Of a stretch of 49,805 nt of DNA, positions 17,049-26,711 are shown in pieces. Made by a program: the position numbers and the translations under genes. The stretch covers positions 1 to 49,805 of the forward strand of contig JASAON010001540.1 of NCBI GenBank assembly GCA_030849065.1. Reading direction: 5' to 3'. The notes beneath the pieces were generated by a model. The model did not search any database. It was not told where the DNA came from and saw only the letters and a list, made by a program, of their open reading frames with translations. Position 1 is the first letter of the stretch; each line of letters opens with the position of its first letter. The DNA is from Jaenimonas drosophilae. Taxonomy: Eukaryota; Euglenozoa; Kinetoplastea; Trypanosomatida; Trypanosomatidae.

Positions 17049-18986
17049 ATGTCCTTTGTGCCCCTGTTTTCCAATGATGGAAAGGAAGTTCCCCCATTTG
17101 GTGATGTGACGAATCGCTACAACTCCGCTGTCGCGGGCGTGAAGGAGCCGGTCTCTCGGACCACCTTCACCGCCGCCGCCCTGGAGGCAGCCAATCGCCT
17201 GCCAGACACCCGCATTTTCCCGCCCAATCCTCCAGATTATGTGATGCCCCCGCCAGAGTACTGCCCCCCACCACCGGAGTACGGCTTTCACGGATTTGCG
17301 CGTCAAGATGCCCTACTACGTACTCCTGGACACCACACCCCTGGCAGGGTGAAGCCGTGCGCATCTGCCAACATCTCCATGGACAAGACACCAACCCCAA
17401 TGAAGGTTCGCAACGCGGGCTTCCTCTCACAGTCCAGCCGACGTCTCTTCTCCTCGCTTCAGCAGACCCCACAGTCCGCGTGCAAGCGCCACCTCGCTGC
17501 ATCCAACATGGATGATGGTCAGACAAACCCTCACGATGCCTCTTTGTTCTCCAACAAGAGCGAAGATGGCCCACTGAAGTTCAATTTTTGTGGCATCCCA
17601 CTCGCCGCACGTCACAGCCCCTTCCAACCACGCTCAGCCTTTACAGACATGGACTCAGACACGCAGTGCCACCACGACCCCACGGCGTTGAAGAGCTCCC
17701 CGTCACACGCCAAAACCATTGATGATATCCTCGGCGAGTGCGGATTCCCGCGCCAGTCTGCGGACTCGCCCTTTGGTGTTGCGGTGGCCCCCGGAGGCGC
17801 CACCCAGCCCCTCGATCACTCCACCATGAGCGCCGATGATATGATTTATCCCACCATTCTCTACGACGAGCTGGACCGCGAGGATGAGGAGGATGAGCCC
17901 TATCCGCAGCCACCGGCTTCACACGGCCACCTCTCGGACGCTGCCAGCAGATCCCTCTCACATGCCAACAACGGCACCGCCCAATTCAGTGACTTGTGCG
18001 ATTTGTTCGCCCCTCCGCAGCCATCGCAGCAGCGTCAGACCGCCACCTCCCGTGATCACTCCCCCTCCGCGCCACAGGCTCGGCCGAAGAACTACAACTA
18101 CCGCGTACGGGCAGCGGCTGGCAGCCTCATCGCCGTGAGCGGACGTCGTGTTCCCGTGGATAAGCTCCACCTCCTCAAGACCGCGGATGAAACAGAGGCA
18201 CGTGGGCCTTCTACCCGCCGCATTCCCGCCGAAGGTGTTCGTCACGTGAGCTCGCGCCCCCTCTCGCCGACCTCCGCCCATCGCAACCTTGCTGCCGTGC
18301 GCCACGTCGATGAAACTCAGCCCTCCGCAAGACCCCTCCCCGTAGCCCAGGCCACCACCGTTCACCGCATGAGCACCCACGCGCCCATGAATACCATGAC
18401 GGGGCCGGGCAAGCAGGTGCGCTCCTGCTCCTCCACGGACATGATTGTTGGTCTTCGTTTCCCCCACGGAACGTTCGTGTACGTTCATTGCAACTCACCC
18501 AATGCCGTGGCGGCTCGTGTGGGCCACGACGTCATGAACTCACTCTGCATCAGCGAGCCCCGACTTCGCATCCGTGTTGGCTATTCCTACCATGCCTACA
18601 TATACAGCTCCGCAAGCCCTGCTGCGGGCGTGGCCTACGGGGATTTGGGTGTGTGCGTTGAAATCTCCATGGCTTCCGTGTTTCGTGGTCAGGTTGATGG
18701 CTGTGTGCTTCGTCCAGTGGATGTGGTCCATAAGAGCACCGATGCCGCACAACTCTCCCGCGTCGTCGCACGGCAGAAGTGCGCGATAAAGGAGATTGAG
18801 CGGCAGGTGGAGTTCCTGAGTCTTTCCATGGAGATTCGCCACGTTCACCTAACCTTTGATGGAAGTGTGTGCTTTGTGCGCTACTTCCAGACCGGTCACA
18901 TGGACCCCACTCAGCTCAAGAGGCTGTCACACACGCTGCAGTACAACCTGGGCTGCGAGATCGTCCTTGAACAGGCGACGGAGTAG
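17049..18986 (+). CDS. PSP1 C-terminal domain protein
   Basis: This 645-residue protein probably acts in RNA binding or post-transcriptional control; that rests on its family. Residues 1 to about 460 are low-complexity and disordered, rich in Pro, Ser and His, with motifs such as PPPEYCPPPPEYGF near residue 77. The conserved part starts at about residue 463 (IVGLRFPHGTFVYVHC). Its end, about 585-640, follows the PSP1 C-terminal pattern: a helix with paired acidic and basic residues (KEIERQVEFLSLSM), a strand pair (HLTFDGSVCFVRYF), then LKRLSHTLQYNLGCEIVLEQ. PSP1 domains occur in bacterial PSP1 superfamily proteins, in fungal Psp1 and, as I recall, in kinetoplastid cycling-sequence RNA-binding complexes. 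The frame is open 21 codons upstream, starting with GTG; 17049 is the first ATG after AG 17029-17030. Confidence 0.75.
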   Translation: MSFVPLFSNDGKEVPPFGDVTNRYNSAVAGVKEPVSRTTFTAAALEAANRLPDTRIFPPNPPDYVMPPPEYCPPPPEYGFHGFARQDALLRTPGHHTPGRVKPCASANISMDKTPTPMKVRNAGFLSQSSRRLFSSLQQTPQSACKRHLAASNMDDGQTNPHDASLFSNKSEDGPLKFNFCGIPLAARHSPFQPRSAFTDMDSDTQCHHDPTALKSSPSHAKTIDDILGECGFPRQSADSPFGVAVAPGGATQPLDHSTMSADDMIYPTILYDELDREDEEDEPYPQPPASHGHLSDAASRSLSHANNGTAQFSDLCDLFAPPQPSQQRQTATSRDHSPSAPQARPKNYNYRVRAAAGSLIAVSGRRVPVDKLHLLKTADETEARGPSTRRIPAEGVRHVSSRPLSPTSAHRNLAAVRHVDETQPSARPLPVAQATTVHRMSTHAPMNTMTGPGKQVRSCSSTDMIVGLRFPHGTFVYVHCNSPNAVAARVGHDVMNSLCISEPRLRIRVGYSYHAYIYSSASPAAGVAYGDLGVCVEISMASVFRGQVDGCVLRPVDVVHKSTDAAQLSRVVARQKCAIKEIERQVEFLSLSMEIRHVHLTFDGSVCFVRYFQTGHMDPTQLKRLSHTLQYNLGCEIVLEQATE

Positions 18987-21153
18987 TGGCTGATCATTTC
19001 TTGTGAGACCACGTGGGTTGTGGAGGAGCAAAACCCAATGCTGCAATCGGTGTGCCCCATTTTCTTTTGTTGCCACATTTTTCCGCACGTCGTTCGACTT
19101 CGCGTCGCTCGCCGACAGATGATTGTGCATGGTCTATCTTCCACATCCCATTAACGTTCTTGTTTTGATGGAGTTGCGTGGAACACTCCTGCCTCACCTC
19201 TCGTCGATGGTTTTTTTTTGTTTCTTTTGCTATGTTCCGACCTAAGATAACTTCTTCACCCCTCCCTCCAGCAGATGGTGCCGCTATGGTCACCATCTTT
19301 CTTTCTTTTTTTTCTGGTGTTCATGTTCATAGCGTGGTACCTATATAGAGCGAATATGTCGCGAGGTTCAATCATTGTTGAACCTTGTTGTTTTTGTGAT
19401 GGTATTCATGTATGTAAGAAGAACAATGAAATGTCTTTTCTTTTTCCCCTAACCTTCATTTATGGTCTGAACGGGGGGAGTGTTGACCACTTTTTTCCTT
19501 CACCCCCACCGATTCAGTGAAAATGATCCAGCACACGCACACAAAGAACAGAAGATGGATGGATTCCCGTAATTGTGGGATGTGGGAGCGATCGCTCCCG
19601 CAACGACACCTCACACGGTTCCTGCCTCACGATCCAGCACACTCTGCGTCAGTGGAGCTGGTGTTGTTGTTCTATAATTTTTGATAGAAGCACCTACGTT
19701 GTACCGGCCACTTAGAGGCCATGACTTTTCCTTTCTCTCCAGTTTTCTTTCCACGTAATGGCCGCACTTGGGTGAGAGCGGCTGTTGTTGCGCGCTCACT
19801 TCTCCAATAGCTACAAGTATCGCAGATCTCGAAAAATGCTTCAGTTGTTTTTTTTTTTGTTTCAACAACTGACTTCCTACTTGTGCCGTTGAGATCAACG
19901 AAGGGAGAGAGCATTATTGGGAACGATCAATCTGCATCAGACGCCAACAATTACAGAAGTGGGAGGAATATATGGTTTAAAAACTCTTGATTTCTCTAGA
20001 TCCAACTCTTAGATCTCTGATAGATGTACTTCAGATTGAGACGAAAGTGCAGAGCACATCAGTGTGCACGGTGACGTTGGTGCTAGACTATCCAACAAAG
20101 ACACATGGATAGAGTAGCACACACACACACACAGACCAACAACATTTTGCCAGAAGCACCTGTGCTGTCTGACTGTGTTTTGCCTTCTTTCTTCCCTCAC
20201 GTGAGTGCTGGAATCCACGCATACATTGTGGGTCGCCACGGCTGCTTCTGTTGTGGAAAAGTGAGGCAGCCGGGGTCCCCCCACTACGATGCGACGACCT
20301 CTGCCGTCGTTCCCCCCCCCCTTTCTTTTTTTTTTGATACCTTATTGTGTGATGGGTCCTCCTTTACATGTGTACGCCTCTTGTAATGTGCCACGTGCAA
20401 ACACACATTCAGACACACAAACATGGTGGGTGCACCCAGGCATAGGCGATTGACGAAGTTGTGCACGGCAGCGTGTAACTTCTCAGATTCTTCGCACATG
20501 ACTCAACCGTTGTTGCCATTTATTGGCGAGGGTTGCTGTTCATGGTGGGTTATCTTGATCATGCAACACACAACGATCGTTTTGTTCTATTTTATCTTCG
20601 ATGGAGAAGAGATGCCCCCTCCCTACGACAAGAAAAACCACGTTTCGAAACATGAATTGACTAACATACGGGCACGAGTTTGCTGTTGGTGGATGACGGG
20701 GTTGTGACGGCTGAGTGGAACACAATGACGGAATTACTCTCGTCTTCAAACTACACCGCAACCCGTCTGCCTCCACCCTCGCGCCCACAATCAAACATCT
20801 CTTCAAAGTGCCACCTTACGCTTCGAGCGACAGCAAAAAAAAAGGAAGAAACAACTCAGCACTTTCTATTCGAACACGTTCCCAAAGTCGCTTTGATCTG
20901 AAAGAGAAACACAAGTGGTGTTCCCACCTGGAGAGGGGTCTGTCTAGACCCACCTGAGAACACTACACTGCATTCAGTACAGCTTGGCATGGGTCACACA
21001 ACATATGCACGTTACGTCTTCCCGTCACTCACTGTCTGGACTGAATAGACTTCAATAGTATAGCAAACGAACTCTTCTTACCCACTTGGAAGCTAGAGAT
21101 TTACTGACGTGCTTTTTCGCAACACCCACATTTCTTCTTGATACCCATTGCTC
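18987..21153 (+). other. Longest gene-free stretch of the window (2.17 kb)
   Basis: I find no gene on either strand. All open frames are at most about 100 codons and lack family features or a sensible start. I see poly-T runs (around 19210, 19300 and 19850), a poly-C/poly-T junction at 20311-20336, a CA microsatellite at 20118-20132 and an A run near 20836. It is large compared with its neighbours, which average about 0.5-1 kb. It may be long UTRs, hold small non-coding RNA genes I cannot recognise by eye, or be the remains of a lost gene. I looked for tRNA-like A and B boxes and saw none that pair into a cloverleaf. Confidence 0.45.
20118..20132 (+). repeat. (CA)n microsatellite
   Basis: About seven CA dinucleotides in the gene-free stretch before the WD40 gene. 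Confidence 0.9.
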
Positions 21154-22620
21154 ATGCGAGGACGCCCATCTCCTGCTCGCGGAGTCGCGAATGATGCCAC
21201 ACGCCCGCGCCCACGTGGCATCAGCCCGCAACATCGTCTCTCTGATGGAGCCTCGTCACGTGGACGAGGTGGCATGTTGACGTCACCGAGCACGCGGCCC
21301 TACGACGTCACACGTGAGCTTCAGAAGAACTACACAGGCCCTGCCAAAACCGCCAAGGGCCGTGCCATTCAGCAGGACCTTGACAATCTTGGCGACGACT
21401 TCTTTGGCGGGGTTGAGACACGTGCTCCCCCGACTGGTAAATCCACGACCATGGATGGAGCGAGTGGCACCTACACCAAATTTCGCAGCCGGTACACCGC
21501 CAACGCCATTCCTCGCAGCTGGAAGAAGGGCCCACCCAACCCCACGGGTGAGGTGTTTGATGCCAGTGACCGCAATCTCTTGTGCATGGATGTACATGTA
21601 CCATCGGGAGCCCCAAGCGGGGGTCGTGGCCGTGGAGCTGGCGGGCGCTCACCCGTGTGCGTTGTGGGCTCAGCAGATCATGGGCTGAAGGTCTTTGACG
21701 TCTTGACCCTCCGAGAGCGCAAGAATCTCTTCAGCAAAACCTGCGGCCACACAGAGTGGGTGACGTGTTGCAAGTTCCTCCCCAACGGCCAGGTTATTTC
21801 AGGTGGGATGGATAGCAAGCTGTGCCTGTGGGATAGCGTCTTCACGGGTGGCGTGCGCTGCCAAGACATTCTTGGCCACACCGGAAGTATTAGTCAGGTG
21901 GATGTAAATGAACACAACATTGCTGTCAGCGCGAGCTATGATCGCACACTTCGTATATGGGACATCAACGGCTACGGGCGTGAGGTTGGCTGTCTGACGG
22001 GCCACAAGGGGCCGGTGATGCAGTTTGATTGGGCGGGTGATCAGTTGCTTTCTGGTGATCGTCAGGGCACGGCGAAGGTGTGGGACCTCTCCACTGCATC
22101 GTGCCTCCAAACTATGTCTACGAAGCGCGGCCAAATTGGGGCACTGGGGCATCTCGTCCACTCAGACATGGGCCAGCTGACCATGTTTGGGGATCAAGGT
22201 GGTGTTCTTACTGCCTTGGACCTGCGTCAGGGAAGTCGGCCTGTCTTTCAGCGGGAGCTGCATCCTGGTGGTGTGCTGAGCTCGATCCGAACAATTGATG
22301 AGGCACCCTACATTGTGACGGGTGGGGCTGACCGCCGCATTTGTGTGCTCGACCCCCGCCAGAACTTTGGTGAGGTGCACGTTCTGACCGATCATCAAGA
22401 CTTCATCTACTCCATGGAAACCTTCGGCCCCTACATCCTCAGCGGTGGCGGCAATGGATGGCTGCTGGTGCATGACTCAAGCACGGGAGAGTGCTGCTAC
22501 GGACTGGGAGCGAATGCAGCTGCGGTTCGAGAAATTTTTGCTACACCCGACTTCATGGTCGCCGCTGGAGATGATGGGAAAGCTGTGGTTTACAACTTCA
22601 GTGGTGGTCTCTGCGTGTAG
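21154..22620 (+). CDS. WD40-repeat protein with Arg-Gly-rich N-terminus
   Basis: This 488-residue protein is a predicted beta-propeller scaffold. The first 45 residues are basic with RG/RGRG motifs (MRGRPSPARG, SSRGRGG), which could be methylated or bind RNA. A linker follows, then from about residue 145 a row of WD-type repeats: VVGSADHGLKVFDV, CGHTEWVTCCKFLPNGQVISGGMDSKLCLWD in pieces, LGHTGSISQVDV with SASYDRTLRIWDI, LTGHKGPVMQFDW with SGDRQGTAKVWDL, VTGGADRRICVLDP, and last LSGGGNGWLLVHDS and AAGDDGKAVVYNF. That makes about seven blades. I see no extra domain that gives a function. The start at 21154 is the first in-frame ATG; two codons upstream the frame begins with TTG. Met at 21274 is an alternative start that would remove the RG segment. 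Confidence 0.88.
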   Translation: MRGRPSPARGVANDATRPRPRGISPQHRLSDGASSRGRGGMLTSPSTRPYDVTRELQKNYTGPAKTAKGRAIQQDLDNLGDDFFGGVETRAPPTGKSTTMDGASGTYTKFRSRYTANAIPRSWKKGPPNPTGEVFDASDRNLLCMDVHVPSGAPSGGRGRGAGGRSPVCVVGSADHGLKVFDVLTLRERKNLFSKTCGHTEWVTCCKFLPNGQVISGGMDSKLCLWDSVFTGGVRCQDILGHTGSISQVDVNEHNIAVSASYDRTLRIWDINGYGREVGCLTGHKGPVMQFDWAGDQLLSGDRQGTAKVWDLSTASCLQTMSTKRGQIGALGHLVHSDMGQLTMFGDQGGVLTALDLRQGSRPVFQRELHPGGVLSSIRTIDEAPYIVTGGADRRICVLDPRQNFGEVHVLTDHQDFIYSMETFGPYILSGGGNGWLLVHDSSTGECCYGLGANAAAVREIFATPDFMVAAGDDGKAVVYNFSGGLCV

Positions 22621-23002
22621 GTGCATGTTTGCTGTTGTTGGTTTTGCCAAGTTTCCGCTTCTCTAGCTTTGCTGAAATGCTCTGATTTTTTCTTTTTGTT
22701 GTTTATTCTTCGTGGTTGGATGTATGCTGGCGCACCATTCAATTCACCAACAACTGCGCAGTGGAGCACCGGAGTTGTGGGGACACTGCTCTACCCTCTA
22801 CCCCCCCCCTCTCAAGGGTGATCAGTACGACGTGAGTGTGTGCGTGTTGCTGCTCGTCGCGTGCAGTTTTTCTTGTTCTTGGCCACATCTCTTCTGCTTT
22901 TTACCTATTTTTTTTTTTGCGTAGCGAGTTCCTTCATAACCCCAGTCTTCTAATCCAACCTATCTTTGGCACGTTGTATACACGACACCTCACTTCGTGG
23001 AG
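22621..23002 (+). other. Intergenic region before the PLAC8 array
   Basis: No gene is seen. A C run at 22801-22808 and a T-rich tract at about 22896-22919 are visible; the latter precedes GCGTAG with AG at 22923-22924, a strong acceptor. The first ATG after it is 23003. Confidence 0.6.
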
Positions 23003-23722
23003 ATGAGCAAAGGATTTGAGGAGGTGAAGAAGCCACTTCCTCCTCCTCCTCCTACTTCCCAAACCGAAGATTTCCCTCCCTTTCCTGCCTCCTTCCAGGC
23101 ACGTGAGGGGGCCTACCAACCCGCTGCGGTGCCTCTGGAGCCCACCTTTGACCGTGCAGAGAAGGCCGGGCCAGCACCCTCCACAGGATATCCTGCACCG
23201 TACGTGCGCGAGACGCAACCAGATCCCGGGTTGACCATCCCCGAATACTCTCCCGCGAACGTCTGCCCCCAGCCCCCACCACCACCCTCTCAGTCCGATA
23301 TCCCCATCTCCATTGCACGTCAACGCCAACGCCCATGGCACTACAACCTCTGCGCCTGCTGCCTCGAGTGTGGGGCATGCTTGGAGTCCTGGTGCTGCAC
23401 ACCCTGCCAACAGAGTCGTCAGTACAACTTCATCACCAGCCGCAAGCCAGAAATCAACTGCCCCATTTGTTTGGCCATTTCACTTTTGGATTTTATCTTC
23501 CCGTGCTGCATCGTGTCTCGATTCTTTGCGTGGTTTACTCGTAGAGACATTCGCAGCCGTTATGGGATTGAGGGATCTGATTGCGGCGACTGCTGTGCCG
23601 TATGTTGTTGTTGTTGCTGCAGCGTTCAGCAGGTTCTTCTGGAGATGGCAAGCAGTAACGAGTTTCCTGGAGCATTTTGTTACCTCCCACCCAAGTTTCC
23701 AGCTCAGTGCGAGATGGTCTAG
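23003..23722 (+). CDS. PLAC8-family cysteine-rich protein 1 (long, divergent)
   Basis: This 239-residue protein is the first and longest of six tandem PLAC8-family members. Relatives include plant cadmium-resistance (PCR) and cell-number-regulator proteins, which are membrane-associated and linked to metal transport or growth control. About 105 N-terminal residues are Pro-rich (EVKKPLPPPPP, PQPPPPPS). The PLAC8 region starts at RPWHYNLCACCLECGACLE, then WCCTPCQQSRQYNF, a hydrophobic stretch ISLLDFIFPCCIVSRFFAW that could span or enter a membrane, and DCGDCCAVCCCCCCSVQQVLLEM with six consecutive Cys. Unlike the other five, the end reads MASSNEFPGAF, where the rest have three cysteines in MTSCNECPGSC. 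It is the earliest-branching paralogue by eye. The start is the first ATG after AG 22923-22924. Confidence 0.88.
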   Translation: MSKGFEEVKKPLPPPPPTSQTEDFPPFPASFQAREGAYQPAAVPLEPTFDRAEKAGPAPSTGYPAPYVRETQPDPGLTIPEYSPANVCPQPPPPPSQSDIPISIARQRQRPWHYNLCACCLECGACLESWCCTPCQQSRQYNFITSRKPEINCPICLAISLLDFIFPCCIVSRFFAWFTRRDIRSRYGIEGSDCGDCCAVCCCCCCSVQQVLLEMASSNEFPGAFCYLPPKFPAQCEMV

Positions 23723-24626
23723 GCAGCTGTTGTGCTCCTTGCCACATATGATCCGTTCAGATCCCTACCCACTGTACCGCGTAGGCATAATGCCATTCTG
23801 TAAACGTAGGAAAAAGAACATCTTCGCGGAGTTCCTAGAGAGACACCTTTGTCTTTCAAATTTGCGGTGTGTTGCCTTTGTGTTGGGGCGACTCTCACGT
23901 TGCCTCCAGGGGAGAGCTACTCATCATGGTCTTCTCTGGCATTGATCTGTCAGTTGGAAGAGGAAGAGGAGCGGAGCCTTTCGCCTCTTAACATCATGTG
24001 GATGAGAACAGGATGAGAGAGGAAGGCTCCTATTATTTGTTGTTGTTGCCGTGGAAAGACACGTGATGGCGTCTGTGCTCTCATTGCTGATATAGATATG
24101 CTTCATTGATTGATGAAATTATTTTCTGTGCGCTATCTTATCAGGGGTTCGTTGTACTTTTCACTTGTGTTTTTTCTTTCGGAGTCGAAGTCAGATGTGG
24201 TGACTGCACGCCACACAGCCCCCGCCCCCAATCCGATGGACCTGGAAGTCGGTGTGGTGGTGGTGGACGTGCCTCAGCTTGATGAGTACACGCGCGAGCG
24301 GTAAGAGGCACACACACACACACACACCCATACACCAGAACACTGTGCCAAGGTGGTGAATCCGTGTTGTGACTCCCCAGTCCTTTGGACGTTGGTGGGT
24401 ATGGCTGGATGTTGCGGACACTTTCCTTTGCTCCAGTCATCCAGAAATGCTTCCACATTTTCATCATCATCATCAGTGGCTTGCATAATACCCGTGGTCC
24501 TACTCTCACAGGTCTGTATGTGAACGGAACCCAAACTTCTTCTCTCCCCTTCTCTATTCTGTTTTACGGTTGTGTGTTGCATGAAGGGCCCACCACTCTC
24601 TACCTCCAACAAAACACTCATCATTC
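23723..24626 (+). other. Intergenic region between PLAC8 genes 1 and 2
   Basis: No gene is seen in 904 bases. A (CA)n microsatellite lies at 24309-24327. A C/T-rich tract at about 24536-24565 is followed by AG at 24585-24586; the first ATG after it is 24627. Confidence 0.55.
24309..24327 (+). repeat. (CA)n microsatellite
   Basis: About nine CA dinucleotides between PLAC8 genes 1 and 2. Confidence 0.9.
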
Positions 24627-25133
24627 ATGGAGATCGTCGAAGTTCCCACCTACCAAGTGGCGCCACAAATGGTGCCGGCGCCGATTAACGTCCTTGCAAT
24701 CCCCACGCCATACCCTCTTCGACCGCCTGTGATGCGATCGTGGCACTTTGGCCTGTGTACGTGCTGTTTGGAGTGTGGCGCCTGTATGGAGGTGTGCTGC
24801 TGCTATCCGTGCCAACTGAGCAGGCAGTACAACCTCATGAACTACCAACGTGCTGAAATCAATTTATGGGCGTGTTGTGCCTTCATGTGCATGGACGCTG
24901 TCTGTCCTGTTGTTTTCCCGTCGCGCTGCTACGCTATGACGATTCGTCAAAATGTACGTGAGCGCTTCGCCATCCGAGGCTCGGGCTGTGGTGACTGCTG
25001 CACCATGTGCTGCTGCTGGTGCTGCAGTTTGCAACAAGTTCTTCTGGAGCTGACCAGCTGCGGCGAGTGCCCTGGCTCGTGTTTCGGTTGTGTTTCACAA
25101 ATCTCCCCTCCTCCTCCTCCAGCAATGCTTTAG
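24627..25133 (+). CDS. PLAC8-family cysteine-rich protein 2
   Basis: This 168-residue protein has a short Pro-rich N-terminus (about 45 residues) and the full PLAC8 pattern: SWHFGLCTCCLECGACME, VCCCYPCQLSRQYNLM, a hydrophobic centre (LWACCAFMCMDAVCPVVFPS), TIRQNVRERFAIRGSGCGDC, CMCCCWCCSLQQVLLEL-like Cys cluster and the closing TSCGECPGSCFGCVS. It belongs with copy 3 in a subgroup sharing VCCCYPC and SCGECPGSCFGCVS, whereas copies 4-6 have SWCCQSC and SCNECPGSC. It is probably a membrane-associated protein; any metal link is inferred from plant relatives. Confidence 0.9.
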   Translation: MEIVEVPTYQVAPQMVPAPINVLAIPTPYPLRPPVMRSWHFGLCTCCLECGACMEVCCCYPCQLSRQYNLMNYQRAEINLWACCAFMCMDAVCPVVFPSRCYAMTIRQNVRERFAIRGSGCGDCCTMCCCWCCSLQQVLLELTSCGECPGSCFGCVSQISPPPPPAML

Positions 25134-25687
25134 CGGTTATCTTGATTGGATCAGGATGGCCTCTTTTTATTTTCTTTGTTGCTCCCATCTACCTCAATGA
25201 GTGCATATGCGTACCAATGATGCTACTTGGCAAAAGGTTTTCGTTTTCTCTTGCTGTTCCTTGGTAATCGTGTGGGTCTGACACTATGCGCCATCTATTC
25301 CACATAAACACAGTGTCTTTTTGCTGAATTTTATTTTCTGAGATTAACAATGCTACATCTCAATTTCTCCCGAACTAGCGCCTTTCATGCTGGTGGAGTC
25401 GTTCTCTCCATTGTGTGTTTTGACGTGTTTTCTTTGTTCCTTGGTACCTAGCTCCATTAAGGTTTTTAGGACCCGTTTAAGGCTAATTAGTAGACACAAA
25501 GAACCTGTATTGTTGGGGAATCTATTTTCACGCATTCATGGTGCTACATGAGATCTATCTCACTCAACATGTTATTATTTCTTGTTTCAATTTGTTTGTG
25601 TTTTTTTTCTTTGTAGACAAAATAACAAGAAAAATCCACATTGATTGCTGCACGCATTTCAACTGCCTACAGTCAAGAACATCTCAA
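25134..25687 (+). other. Intergenic region between PLAC8 genes 2 and 3
   Basis: No gene is seen. It contains a block (25543-25568) repeated exactly at 26613-26638, and other partly matching sequence around 25467-25520. A T-rich tract at 25590-25612 leads to GTAG with AG at 25615-25616. The first ATG after it is 25688. An in-frame ATG at 25538 lies upstream of this acceptor and is not used in my model. Confidence 0.6.
25543..25568 (+). repeat. Duplicated 26-base upstream block, copy A
   Basis: These 26 bases are identical to 26613-26638. The block contains the short inverted repeat gagat-ct-atctc and sits just upstream of the polypyrimidine tract of PLAC8 gene 3. Confidence 0.85.
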
Positions 25688-26179
25688 ATGACTTCTACAG
25701 AACCATACCCTCAACAAAATCAGTACCCGCAGAATGGCAATCCGGCCGCACCGGTCGCCTCTCAGCCACGGGTTGAACGCCCGTGGCGCTTTGGTCTGTG
25801 TACGTGCTGTTTGGAGTGTGGCTCTTGTATGGAAGTGTGCTGCTGCTATCCGTGCCAACTGAGCAGGCAGTATAACTTCACGAACCACCACAAGGCAGAG
25901 ATCAATTGTTGTGCGTGTTGCGGGTTTATTTGCATGGACGCTTTCTGCCCCTGTATTTTCCCGTCGCGCTGCTTCGCTTTCACTATCCGTCAAAACATTC
26001 GAAATCGCTACGCCATTAGTGGCTCCAGCTGCTGTGACTGCTGTGCGCTGTGCTTCTGTTGGTGCTGCAGTGTGCAACAAGTCCTTCTGGAGATGACCAG
26101 CTGCGGTGAATGCCCTGGCTCATGTTTCGGTTGTGTTTCAAAATCTACACCTCTCCCCCCTCCTCCAGTAATGCAGTAG
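25688..26179 (+). CDS. PLAC8-family cysteine-rich protein 3
   Basis: This 163-residue protein has a Gln/Pro-rich head (STEPYPQQNQYPQNGNP) followed by the PLAC8 region: RPWRFGLCTCCLECGSCME, VCCCYPCQLSRQYNFT, a central Cys-rich hydrophobic stretch (CCACCGFICMDAFCPCIFPS), TIRQNIRNRYAISGSSCCDC, a Cys cluster before SVQQVLLEMTSC, and SCFGCVS near the end. The head resembles that of copy 6 (QQNQYPQ), while the core resembles copy 2. That suggests exchange of segments between array members. An upstream open extension of 50 codons is excluded because the acceptor AG at 25615-25616 falls inside it. Confidence 0.9.
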   Translation: MTSTEPYPQQNQYPQNGNPAAPVASQPRVERPWRFGLCTCCLECGSCMEVCCCYPCQLSRQYNFTNHHKAEINCCACCGFICMDAFCPCIFPSRCFAFTIRQNIRNRYAISGSSCCDCCALCFCWCCSVQQVLLEMTSCGECPGSCFGCVSKSTPLPPPPVMQ

Positions 26180-26711
26180 TGTGCTGAAGATAGTATCGGA
26201 AAACTCTCTCTTTGTTTTTTCAATCTACTCCAATGAAAATACGTACGCGTACCATTGATGTGACTTTGGGTTATCGAGCGAGAAGAGGGCTATCGTCATC
26301 TTTTGGTTGTGGGTTGCTGCACCGCGCCCTCTTTTCATTCTCTCCGATGGAGTAGATGCAGTATTTACTTCTGCCATCTACTCCACACAAGTACTTTTTT
26401 TTTTAGGATTCTCTTCCTCTAAACAGAGGAGTGACGTCAAATATTCTTCTGAGATTTTGCCTGAAGTACTGAAGTCGTCACATAAATATATTGTTTTTTT
26501 GTTGTTGTTTTTTGTTTTTGTTCTCGCAAAGCTCTATTCAGGATGAATTTGGACCCGTTAGGACCTACAGTACACTGTATTGTGGTGGAACCTCTGCTTG
26601 TAAAGTCGTGGAGCTACATGAGATCTATCTCACTCAACGTGTTTTCTTCTTCTTTCATTTGCTTGTTTTCTTGAAGACATTCATCAAGATACTCAGTCAT
26701 CAAGATATCAA
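26180..26711 (+). other. Intergenic region between PLAC8 genes 3 and 4
   Basis: No gene is seen. It holds copy B of the 26-base block (26613-26638), a C/T-rich tract at 26640-26672 with AG at 26675-26676, and a direct repeat of tcatcaagata just before the ATG at 26712. Its layout parallels the preceding spacer, as expected of a duplicated unit about 1 kb long. Confidence 0.6.
26613..26638 (+). repeat. Duplicated 26-base upstream block, copy B
   Basis: Identical to 25543-25568 and in the same place, directly upstream of the polypyrimidine tract of the next PLAC8 gene (copy 4). Confidence 0.85.

Noticed and set aside
25538..25687. 50-codon N-terminal extension of PLAC8 protein 3
   Set aside because: The in-frame ATG lies upstream of a strong acceptor AG at 25615-25616, and the extension would encode the polypyrimidine tract as a Phe/Val run.
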